64,000 bases of DNA from Streptomyces sp. CC0208. Lineage in GTDB: Bacteria; Actinomycetota; Actinomycetes; Streptomycetales; Streptomycetaceae. How positions within the stretch are numbered: position 1 is the stretch's first letter; each line of letters opens with the position of its first letter. Made by a program: the position numbers and the translations under genes. Under the pieces are notes generated by a model that saw only the letters and a list, made by a program, of their open reading frames with translations, was not told the DNA's origin and searched no databases. The DNA is taken from the NCBI RefSeq assembly GCF_003443735.1, contig NZ_CP031969.1:4960001-5024000 (forward strand). Reading direction: 5' to 3'. Positions 1 through 6,979 of the stretch are shown piece after piece.

Positions 1-750
1 AAGACCGTCGCCAGGATCACCATGACCGGCGTGGGCACCCCGCGGGACGTCGAGGCCATCTCCATCGGGCCCGACAACCAGATCTGGGTCGGAGACATCG
101 GCGACAACGACGGCGTCACCTGGCCCTACGTCTGGATCTACAAGCTGCCCGAGCCGAAGGTCCTGAAGGACCAGTCCGTCAAGGCCACCCAGTACGTCGT
201 GAAGTACACCGACGGCTCGCGCGACGCCGAGTCGATGGTCGTCCATCCCAGGACCGGGCGCGTCTACATCATCGACAAGCAGGAGGACGGCGGGCATCTC
301 TACGCGGGCCCCGCCACCCTCTCCCCCTCCGGGACGAACGTCTTCAAGCCCGTCAAGGCCGTCGACCTGTGGGCCACCGACGCCGCCTTCTCACCGGACG
401 GCCGACAGCTCGCCGTACGCGGGTACTTCGGCGGTCTCTGGTACGACTGGAACGGCGGCGACATCAAGAAGAAGGGGCGGCTCAGCGTGCCCCTCGGGCA
501 GGGGGAGTCCGTCTCCTACTCCCCGGACGGGACCAAGCTCCTGCTCGGCATGGAGGGCGCCGACAGCGAGGTGGAGGCGCAGGACGCGCCCGGTGACGGC
601 GGGTCCAAGGCGCCCTCAGGGAGCGGAAGTTCCTCGGCCTCCGGTGGCGACGGCGGCGGGACGTCCAGCGGTACGGTCAAGATCGGCGCCCTGGCGCTGG
701 TGGCGGTGGCCGCCCTCTTCGGGCTCCGGCGGCTGTTCCGCCGTAACTGA
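1..750 (+). CDS. C-terminally membrane-anchored beta-propeller-like secreted protein (5' end missing)
   Basis: The reading frame is open from the first base, so the N-terminus lies outside the window; 249 residues are visible. The sequence has beta-propeller-type strands, for example DVEAISIGPDNQIWVGDIGD and the repeated SPDG motifs in AAFSPDGRQLAVR and VSYSPDGTKLLLG. It ends with a Gly/Ser-rich low-complexity linker, one hydrophobic segment (IGALALVAVAALFGL) and a basic tail (RRLFRRN). That order fits an extracytoplasmic propeller domain held to the membrane by a C-terminal anchor. No catalytic motif is visible, so no enzymatic function is proposed. The gap to the next gene contains that gene's operator. 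Confidence 0.75.
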   Translation, partial: KTVARITMTGVGTPRDVEAISIGPDNQIWVGDIGDNDGVTWPYVWIYKLPEPKVLKDQSVKATQYVVKYTDGSRDAESMVVHPRTGRVYIIDKQEDGGHLYAGPATLSPSGTNVFKPVKAVDLWATDAAFSPDGRQLAVRGYFGGLWYDWNGGDIKKKGRLSVPLGQGESVSYSPDGTKLLLGMEGADSEVEAQDAPGDGGSKAPSGSGSSSASGGDGGGTSSGTVKIGALALVAVAALFGLRRLFRRN

Positions 751-814
751 GCACAAGTGACGTCGAATATCTTGACGTGTTCATGTGACCTGACTTCCAT
801 GGGAGGTGCAGGGT

Positions 815-832
815 GGTGGGAGCGCTCCCACC
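815..832. promoter_or_regulatory. CebR-type operator upstream of the cellulase gene
   Basis: The core TGGGAGCGCTCCCA at 817-830 is a perfect 14-bp palindrome, extended by one G/C pair on each side plus another to 815-832. It is identical to the consensus bound by the cellobiose/cello-oligosaccharide-responsive LacI-family repressor CebR in Streptomyces. It sits 40-57 bp before the ATG of the GH5 cellulase, so cello-oligosaccharide induction of that gene is the natural inference. Confidence 0.85.
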
Positions 833-871
833 GGGTTCCGGGCCCTCGCCCCCCGAGAGGAAGCAGCGAAC

Positions 872-2392
872 ATGTTCCGCAGCTTGCGAAGAGCACTGTG
901 TGCGGTGGCGGCAGCGCTCCTGATACCGCTGGGGGCCGCCGGTCTTCAGCCGGCCCACGCCGCCGCCGAGGCGGCCGGCGCCGGCTACTGGCACACCAGC
1001 GGCCGCCAGATCCTGGACGCCTCCGGGCAACCGGTCCGGATCGCCGGGATCAACTGGTTCGGCTTCGAGACCTCCAACAACGTCGTCCACGGCCTCTGGT
1101 CCCGCGACTACAAGTCCATGATCGACCAGATGAAGTCGCTGGGCTACAACACGATCCGCATCCCGTACAGCGACGACATCTTCAAGTCGGGATCCGTCCC
1201 CAACAGCATCGACTTCTCCAGCGGCAAGAACGCGGACCTGCAGGGCCTGAACTCCCTCGGCGTCCTGGACAGGATCGTCTCGTACGCCGGTAAGGACGGC
1301 CTCAAGGTCATCCTCGACCGGCACCGCCCGGACTCCGGCGGTCAGTCGGCGCTCTGGTACACGGCCGCGGTCCCGGAGTCGACGTGGATCGCCAACCTCA
1401 AGGCGCTGGCGACGCGTTACAAGGGCCAGGACACGGTCGTCGGAATCGATCTGCACAACGAGCCCCACGACCCGGCCTGTTGGGGCTGCGGGGACACCTC
1501 TGTGGACTGGCGTCTGGCGGCTCAGCGGGCCGGCAACGCGGTGCTGGGGGTCAATCCCGACCTGCTGATCTTCGTCGAGGGCGTGCAGACCTTCAACGGC
1601 GTCTCCGGCTGGTGGGGCGGCAACCTGATGGGTGTCGCCCAGTATCCGGTGCAGCTGAGTGTCGCGAACCGGGTCGTCTACTCGGCACACGACTACGCGA
1701 CGAGCGTGGCCCAGCAGAGCTGGTTCAGCGACCCGTCGTTCCCCGCCAACATGCCGGGGATCTGGGACAAGTACTGGGGCTACATCTTCAAGCAGAACAT
1801 CGCGCCGGTGTGGGTGGGAGAGTTCGGCACCACGCTCCAGTCGACCGTGGACCAGAAGTGGCTGGCCGCGCTGGTCTCGTATCTGCGCCCGACCTCGACG
1901 TACGGCGCCGACTCCTTCCACTGGACCTTCTGGTCATGGAACCCCAACTCCGGTGACACGGGCGGAATCCTGAAGGACGACTGGCAGACCGTGGACACCG
2001 TGAAGGACGGGTATCTGGCGAGCATCAAGGCGCCGGGATTCCCGGGCGGCGGGAGCGGCCCCGGTGACCCGGGCGACCCGGGCGGGAACACGGCGGCCTG
2101 CACCGCCACCTACTCCGTCAGCAGCGACTGGGGGAGCGGCTTCAACGCCGAGGTGAAGGTGACCAATTCGGGCTCGACGGCTCTCTCGTCCTGGAAGGTG
2201 ACCTGGACCTGGCCGGGCTCCCAGAAGGTGACCTCCATGTGGAACGCGTCGTACACCCAGACCGGTCCGACGGTGACCGCGTCGAACGCCTCGCACAACG
2301 GGGCCGTCCCGGTGGGAGGTTCGGCGAGCTTCGGCTTCGGCGGCGCACCCGGGGGCGGGGGTGTGCCGAGTGTGAGCTGCACGGCTGCGTGA
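872..2392 (+). CDS. Secreted endo-beta-1,4-glucanase, GH5 catalytic domain plus CBM2
   Basis: This 506-aa protein should hydrolyse internal beta-1,4 bonds of cellulose outside the cell. A Sec signal peptide (MFRSLRRALC start, hydrophobic core, AHA-type cleavage near residue 30) precedes a GH5 domain of the Acidothermus E1 type. The acid/base Glu is E197 in DLHNEPHD and the nucleophile is E317 in WVGEFGTT. A Gly/Pro/Asp linker near residues 390-408 leads to a C-terminal CBM2 cellulose-binding module (conserved Trp in SSWKVTWTWPG, terminal Cys near the end). The C-terminal CBM loop is unusually glycine-rich (GGAPGGGG). The ATG was chosen because GAGAGG lies about 11 nt upstream and the signal peptide begins there. 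A perfect CebR-type operator precedes it and a hairpin follows it. Confidence 0.93.
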   Translation: MFRSLRRALCAVAAALLIPLGAAGLQPAHAAAEAAGAGYWHTSGRQILDASGQPVRIAGINWFGFETSNNVVHGLWSRDYKSMIDQMKSLGYNTIRIPYSDDIFKSGSVPNSIDFSSGKNADLQGLNSLGVLDRIVSYAGKDGLKVILDRHRPDSGGQSALWYTAAVPESTWIANLKALATRYKGQDTVVGIDLHNEPHDPACWGCGDTSVDWRLAAQRAGNAVLGVNPDLLIFVEGVQTFNGVSGWWGGNLMGVAQYPVQLSVANRVVYSAHDYATSVAQQSWFSDPSFPANMPGIWDKYWGYIFKQNIAPVWVGEFGTTLQSTVDQKWLAALVSYLRPTSTYGADSFHWTFWSWNPNSGDTGGILKDDWQTVDTVKDGYLASIKAPGFPGGGSGPGDPGDPGGNTAACTATYSVSSDWGSGFNAEVKVTNSGSTALSSWKVTWTWPGSQKVTSMWNASYTQTGPTVTASNASHNGAVPVGGSASFGFGGAPGGGGVPSVSCTAA

Positions 2393-2417
2393 GGCGGCGG
2401 CCCCGCACGTCGTGTGA

Positions 2418-2449
2418 CGGAGGCACCTGGTGTGGTCCAAGTGCCTCCG
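2418..2449 (+). terminator. Rho-independent-like hairpin after the cellulase gene
   Basis: CGGAGGCAC (2418-2426) pairs perfectly with GTGCCTCCG (2441-2449) across a 14-nt loop, 26 nt after the cellulase stop. There is no T-run, as is common for Streptomyces terminators. Confidence 0.6.
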
Positions 2450-2520
2450 GATCACAGGTGATTCAAATCTTACGCTCAGAGGTTTCTCATGCGGATGTTT
2501 ATTCGACAGGATGCGGCTTC

Positions 2521-4134
2521 ATGAGAAGAAGCACAGTCGTGTTGTGCGGTGCGGCCGTCGTCCTCGCGGGCACCGTCACGGCCGTTCCTGCAGAGGCCAC
2601 CCCCTCCCTCACCACGGCCACCGCCCAGGCGGCGAAGGTCAGCTGGAAGAAGTGCGGCACCGACGACTACCCGACGCTGCAGTGCGGGTCGGTGAAGGTG
2701 CCGCTCGACTACGCCAAGCCGAAGGGGCGCCAGATAACCCTGGCCCTGTCCCGGGTCCCGCACACCGCGAAGAAGTACCAGGGCCCGCTGCTGGTCAACC
2801 CCGGCGGCCCCGGCGGCAGCGGTCTCACCCTCGCCGGCTTCGTCGCGGGCTCGCTGCCCAAGGCGGTCGCGGCGCAGTACGACGTCATCGGCTTCGACCC
2901 GCGCGGCGTGGGCGAGAGCAAGCCCGCCCTCGACTGCAAGCCGGGTTACTTCAACCCGGTGCGCCCGGACTCCGTGCCGAGCACCCCCGCGATCGAGAAG
3001 GCCAACCTGGAGCGCGCCAAGTCCTTCGCCGCCGCCTGCGGCCGCAAGTACGCGGACGTGCTGCCGTACATCAACACGATCAACGCCGTGAAGGACATGG
3101 ACTCGATCCGCAAGTCCCTCGGCGCCAAGAAGATCAACTACTTCGGCTACTCGTACGGCACCTACCTGGGCCAGGTCTACGCCAAGCTCTTCCCGGGCCA
3201 GGTGCGCCGCCTGGTGCTGGACTCGATCGTCGACCCCGACGGGGTCTGGTACGACGCCAACATCTCGCAGGACTACGCCTTCGACGCCCGGCAGAAGGCG
3301 TTCATGGCGTGGATCGCCAAGTACGACTCGACGTACAAGCTCGGTACCGACCCGGCCAAGGTCGGGGCCAAGTGGTACGCGATGCGGGCGGCCCTCGCCA
3401 AGAACCCGGCCGGCGGCAAGGTGGGCGCCTCCGAGCTGGAGGACACCTTCATCCCGGGCGGCTACTACAACGGCTACTGGCCCTCCCTCGCCCAGGCGTT
3501 CGCCGCCTACGTGAACCACAAGGACACCGCCCCGCTCGTCAAGGCGTACGAGGGCATGGCGGCCATCGACGCCTCCGGCGACAACGGCTACAGCGTCTAC
3601 ACCGCCGTGCAGTGCCGTGACGCCGCCTGGCCGCGCGACTGGAACCAGTGGCGCAAGGACAACTGGGCCGTGTACGAGAAGGCTCCGTTCATGGCATGGA
3701 ACAACGCCTGGTACAACGCGCCGTGCGCGTTCTGGCCGACCAAGCAGCTCAAGCCGGTGAACGTCGCCAACAGCAAGCTCCCGCCGGTGCTGCTGTTCCA
3801 GGCGACCAACGACGCGGCCACCCCGTACCAGGGCGGTGTCACCGTGCACCGGCTGCTCAAGCACTCCAGCCTGGTCGTCGAGCAGGGCGGCGGCAACCAC
3901 GGCATCTCGCTGAGCGGCAACGCCTGCCTCGACAAGTACCTGGCCAAGTACCTGACCGATGGCACGGTCCCGCGCGGCCACGGCACCGCCGACGCGGTCT
4001 GCCAGAAGCTCCCCGACCCGAAGCCGCAGGCGGCCCAGCCGGCCACGGCGGCGGCCCTCACCGGTGCGTCCACCCCGGCGGCCACTGTGCAGGGCGGCGA
4101 CACCCTGCACGGGCTGATCGGCTTCCGCAACTGA
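2521..4134 (+). CDS. Secreted tripeptidyl aminopeptidase (alpha/beta hydrolase, Tap/SlpD type)
   Basis: The 537-aa product resembles the Streptomyces secreted tripeptidyl aminopeptidase family, which removes tripeptides from the N-termini of extracellular proteins and peptides. A signal peptide occupies about residues 1-30 (MRRST, hydrophobic run, AEA-type cleavage). The oxyanion motif NPGGPGGSG, the nucleophile elbow GYSYG (S211), D431 in ATNDAATP and H460 in GGNHGIS complete the expected triad. The C-terminal part matches the TAP-like domain. No lipobox is present, so the enzyme is probably released rather than lipidated. An AT-richer stretch upstream is the likely promoter, and a weak AGGA lies about 12 nt before the ATG. 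It is followed by a hairpin shared with the convergent HxlR gene. Confidence 0.88.
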   Translation: MRRSTVVLCGAAVVLAGTVTAVPAEATPSLTTATAQAAKVSWKKCGTDDYPTLQCGSVKVPLDYAKPKGRQITLALSRVPHTAKKYQGPLLVNPGGPGGSGLTLAGFVAGSLPKAVAAQYDVIGFDPRGVGESKPALDCKPGYFNPVRPDSVPSTPAIEKANLERAKSFAAACGRKYADVLPYINTINAVKDMDSIRKSLGAKKINYFGYSYGTYLGQVYAKLFPGQVRRLVLDSIVDPDGVWYDANISQDYAFDARQKAFMAWIAKYDSTYKLGTDPAKVGAKWYAMRAALAKNPAGGKVGASELEDTFIPGGYYNGYWPSLAQAFAAYVNHKDTAPLVKAYEGMAAIDASGDNGYSVYTAVQCRDAAWPRDWNQWRKDNWAVYEKAPFMAWNNAWYNAPCAFWPTKQLKPVNVANSKLPPVLLFQATNDAATPYQGGVTVHRLLKHSSLVVEQGGGNHGISLSGNACLDKYLAKYLTDGTVPRGHGTADAVCQKLPDPKPQAAQPATAAALTGASTPAATVQGGDTLHGLIGFRN

Positions 4135-4153
4135 GCAGGACCTGAACGACCAA

Positions 4154-4186
4154 GAGGGCGCCCGGTGTTCACCGCCGTGCGCCCTC
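4154..4186. terminator. Bidirectional hairpin between the peptidase and HxlR genes
   Basis: GAGGGCGC (4154-4161) and GCGCCCTC (4179-4186) form an 8-bp stem with a 17-nt loop between the two convergent genes. The second arm overlaps the first two bases of the HxlR stop codon. Confidence 0.55.
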
Positions 4187-4613
4187 ACGGCCGTACGGGC
4201 TCCACCGCGTCCTCGGCCAGACGCGCGGCACGCTCGTCGTACTCCTCGCGTGCGCTCCGGATGGCGGCGATGTTCGCCTGCGACCAGTCGGTGATGGCCT
4301 GAAGGAGCCCGCCGACCTCCCGGCCCAGCTCGGTCAGCCGGTACTCCACCCGTGGTGGCACGGTCGGGTACACGCTGCGGGTCAGCAGACCCTCGCGTTC
4401 GATGGCGCGCAGGGTCGAGGTCAGCACCTTCGGGGTCACCCCGTCCAGCCGGCGCCGGAGTTCGGCGAATCGCATGGGACGGCCGTCCTCCAGCGCCACC
4501 AGCACCAGCATGGTCCACTTGCTCGCGATCAGCTCCAGCACCGCGCGGGTGGGGCAGTCGCGTAGGAAGACGTCCACGCCGCCGTGTTTCCTGAGGTCGA
4601 AGCCGGTATCCAT
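4185..4613 (-). CDS. HxlR-family winged-helix transcriptional regulator
   Basis: This 142-aa protein has the HxlR DUF24 pattern: an early cysteine in DCPTRAVLELIASKW (C20), the helix-turn-helix region FAELRRRLDGVTPKVLTSTL, and the wing segment YPTVPPRVEYRLTELG. Members often sense electrophiles or quinones through the N-terminal Cys and control an adjacent oxidoreductase. Here the gene is divergent from a quinone-oxidoreductase-like gene with a 66-bp shared intergenic region, so repression of that neighbour and of itself is the likely role. The ATG at 4613 was preferred because GAGG lies 7-8 nt upstream and the homologous N-terminus starts there. Confidence 0.88.
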   Translation of the reverse strand: MDTGFDLRKHGGVDVFLRDCPTRAVLELIASKWTMLVLVALEDGRPMRFAELRRRLDGVTPKVLTSTLRAIEREGLLTRSVYPTVPPRVEYRLTELGREVGGLLQAITDWSQANIAAIRSAREEYDERAARLAEDAVEPVRP

Positions 4614-4679
4614 GAGGAACCTCGATATCAGAGAAGTGCCTTCTTCCGCCGCCCGATTGACGGACCGAGGATGAGACGC

Positions 4680-5615
4680 ATGACGCGCATGCAGGCCATC
4701 GTCCAGTCCGCCTTCGGCGGCCCCGAGGAACTCGTCCACGCCGAGACCGACATACCCGAGCCCGGCCCCGGGGAGGTACTGGTCCGGGTCGGGGGCGCCG
4801 GGGTCAATCCGGGGGACGCGGTACTCAGGTCCGGGCGGGTTCCCGGCCTGGTCACCCTGCCCTGGACACCGGGCAACGACGTGGCCGGGACCGTCGAGCG
4901 GGTCGGGGTGGGGGTGACCCGGTTCGTACCGGGCGACGACGTGTACGGCATGCTGCCGGTCTCCCCGCGGGGCGCGTACGCGGAGTACACCGCCGCGCCG
5001 GCCACCGCGCTGGCGCCGAAGCCGAAGAACCTCGACGCCGCGCACGCGGCGGCCGTCCCCCTGGTCGCGATCACCGCCTGGCAGGCGCTGGCGGTGCTGG
5101 CCCGGGTCCAGCCCGGTGACCGGGTGCTGGTCCACGCGGCGGCGGGCGGTGTCGGCCATGTCGCGGTCCAACTCGCCAAGGAGTTCGGCGCGTACGTCAT
5201 CGGGACCGCGCGTACGGCCAAGCATGACTGGCTGCGAGGACTCGGTGCCGACGAGCTGATCGACTACACGGCGGGCGACTTCCGTACGGCCGTCTCCCCG
5301 GTGGACGTGGTCCTGGACCTGGTGGGCGGTGCGTACGGAGGGCGCTCCTTGGACGTACTCAAGTCCGGCGGTCTGCTCATCGGCGCCTCCATCGACCCGG
5401 GCACCGACGAACAGGAGGCCGCCGAACGGGACCTGCGCTACGTCTGGGTCACGGCCGAACCCGACGGCCGGAGCCTGGAGCCGATCACCGAACGCATCGA
5501 GACGGGCCGCCTACGGGTCGCCGTGGAGCGCACCTACCCGCTGTCCGAGGCCGCCGCGGCCCACCGGGCGATCGAGGAGAAGCGCACCACCGGAAAGCTG
5601 GTGCTGGTGCCGTGA
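4680..5615 (+). CDS. NADPH:quinone oxidoreductase-like medium-chain dehydrogenase (zinc-free)
   Basis: The 311-aa product has the MDR/QOR architecture: an N-terminal GroES-like domain (GPGEVLVRVGGAGVNPGDAV) and a Rossmann nucleotide-binding domain with AAAGGVGHVAVQLAKEFGAY. The structural and catalytic zinc ligands of alcohol dehydrogenases are absent, which fits a zinc-free NADPH-dependent quinone or enone reductase. There are three in-frame ATG codons at 4671, 4680 and 4689. The middle one has GAGG at 4667-4670 at the best spacing (9 nt). It is divergent from the HxlR regulator, its probable controller, and is followed by a strong hairpin. Confidence 0.85.
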   Translation: MTRMQAIVQSAFGGPEELVHAETDIPEPGPGEVLVRVGGAGVNPGDAVLRSGRVPGLVTLPWTPGNDVAGTVERVGVGVTRFVPGDDVYGMLPVSPRGAYAEYTAAPATALAPKPKNLDAAHAAAVPLVAITAWQALAVLARVQPGDRVLVHAAAGGVGHVAVQLAKEFGAYVIGTARTAKHDWLRGLGADELIDYTAGDFRTAVSPVDVVLDLVGGAYGGRSLDVLKSGGLLIGASIDPGTDEQEAAERDLRYVWVTAEPDGRSLEPITERIETGRLRVAVERTYPLSEAAAAHRAIEEKRTTGKLVLVP

Positions 5616-5690
5616 CGGTCCACCGCCTGTCGATCACTGGCGGCGTGTTCACGCATACCCTGTTCGGCAAGCAGTAGCCCGAACATGCGA

Positions 5691-5722
5691 GAAGGGCGCC
5701 CGGTGTTCGCCGGGCGCCCTTC
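5691..5722. terminator. Strong bidirectional hairpin between the oxidoreductase and serC
   Basis: GAAGGGCGCCCGG (5691-5703) and CCGGGCGCCCTTC (5710-5722) form a perfect 13-bp stem with the loop TGTTCG. It lies between convergent genes and can terminate both. Confidence 0.85.
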
Positions 5723-5744
5723 GGCGTCGTCTCCCAGAAGACGG

Positions 5745-6863
5745 CTACAGCTTCTCGATCACGTAGTCGACGCACTTCGTCAGGGCCTCGACGTCCGCCG
5801 GGTCGATCGCCGGGAACATCGCCACGCGCAGCTGGTTGCGGCCGAGCTTGCGGTAGGGCTCGGTGTCCACGATGCCGTTGGCGCGCAGGACCTTGGCGAT
5901 CGCGGCGGCGTCGATCTCGTCCGAGAAGTCGATCGTGCCGATGACCTGGGAGCGCTTGGCCGCGTCCGTGACGAACGGGGTCGCGTGCTTGGACTCCTCC
6001 GCCCAGGTGTAGAGGCGCGTCGAGGAGTCCTTCGTGCGGGCCGTCGACCACGCGAGACCACCCTGGCCGTTGATCCACTCCAGCTGCTGGTTCAGCAGGA
6101 AGAGGGTGGCGAGGGCCGGGGTGTTGTACGTCTGGTTCTTGCGGGAGTTGTCGATCGCCGTCGGCAGCGAGAAGAACTCCGGGACGTGCCGGCCGGACGC
6201 GTGGATCCGCTCGGCGCGCTCGATCGCGGCCGGGGAGAACACGCCGATCCACAGGCCGCCGTCGGAGGCGAAGGACTTCTGCGGGGCGAAGTAGTAGACG
6301 TCCGTCTCGGCGATGTCGACCGGGAGACCGCCGGCGCCACTCGTGGCGTCCACGAGGACCAGGGCGCCCTCGTCGGCACCGGTCACCCGCTTGATGGGGG
6401 CGGCCACACCGGTGGACGTCTCGTTGTGCGTGAACGCGTACACGTCCACACCGGCCTCGGCCTGCGGGTCCGGGTGGGTGCCCGGCTCGCTGGAGATCAC
6501 CGTGGGCTCGGCCAGCCAGGGGGCCAGCTTGGACGCCTTCGCGAACTTCGACGAGAACTCGCCGAAGGTCAGGTGCTGCGACTTGTTCTCGATCAGACCG
6601 TGCGTCGCGACGTCCCAGAACGCGGTGGAGCCGCCGTTGCCGAGGACGACCTCGTAGCCCTCGGGGAGGGAGAACAGCTCACTGATGCCCTCGCGCACCT
6701 TGCCGACCAGGTTCTTGACCGGGGCTTGGCGGTGGGAGGTGCCGAGGAGGGAGGTACCGGTTGCGGCCAGCGCGTCCAGCGCTTCCGTCCGCACCTTGGA
6801 GGGGCCCGCGCCGAATCGACCGTCGGCGGGCTTGATGTCAGCGGGAATCTGGATCTCAGCCAC
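5745..6863 (-). CDS. serC: Phosphoserine aminotransferase
   Basis: This 372-aa PLP enzyme converts 3-phosphohydroxypyruvate to O-phosphoserine with glutamate in serine biosynthesis. The N-terminus MAEIQIPADIKPADGRFGAG and the segment LGTSHRQAPVKNLVG are typical of the actinobacterial SerC family. K196 in YYFAPQKSFASDGG is the expected Schiff-base lysine. The start is GTG at 6863. It has no Shine-Dalgarno sequence, but a TACGCT -10-like hexamer ends 6 nt before it, which suggests a leaderless mRNA. The gene is divergent from the FAD/Fe-S oxidoreductase. Both its ends are well defined, with the strong hairpin 22 nt beyond the stop. Confidence 0.96.
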   Translation of the reverse strand: MAEIQIPADIKPADGRFGAGPSKVRTEALDALAATGTSLLGTSHRQAPVKNLVGKVREGISELFSLPEGYEVVLGNGGSTAFWDVATHGLIENKSQHLTFGEFSSKFAKASKLAPWLAEPTVISSEPGTHPDPQAEAGVDVYAFTHNETSTGVAAPIKRVTGADEGALVLVDATSGAGGLPVDIAETDVYYFAPQKSFASDGGLWIGVFSPAAIERAERIHASGRHVPEFFSLPTAIDNSRKNQTYNTPALATLFLLNQQLEWINGQGGLAWSTARTKDSSTRLYTWAEESKHATPFVTDAAKRSQVIGTIDFSDEIDAAAIAKVLRANGIVDTEPYRKLGRNQLRVAMFPAIDPADVEALTKCVDYVIEKL

Positions 6864-6869
6864 GGGGGG

Positions 6870-6899
6870 AGCGTAGCCGCTGGGGGAAACCTGGTCGAA
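6870..6899 (-). promoter_or_regulatory. Probable serC promoter giving a leaderless transcript
   Basis: Read on the minus strand, TTCGAC (6894-6899), an 18-nt spacer and TACGCT (6870-6875) form a sigma70/HrdB-like promoter. Transcription would begin at about the G of the GTG start codon (6863), so no leader would be made. The missing ribosome binding site agrees with this. Confidence 0.45.
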
Positions 6900-6979
6900 A
6901 CGTAGTCCGTCGGGTGAGACGCGGTGGTGTTGACCTGACTGGTCGACGGACTGGTTGCCCGGACTGGTTTGCTGGAGTC

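Noticed and set aside
2476..4518. 680-codon minus-strand frame
   Set aside because: It runs antisense through the aminopeptidase and out of frame through HxlR, with no recognisable domain.
5616..5690. Possible gene remnant between the quinone oxidoreductase and serC
   Set aside because: The piece is too short and lacks a recognisable protein match in any frame.
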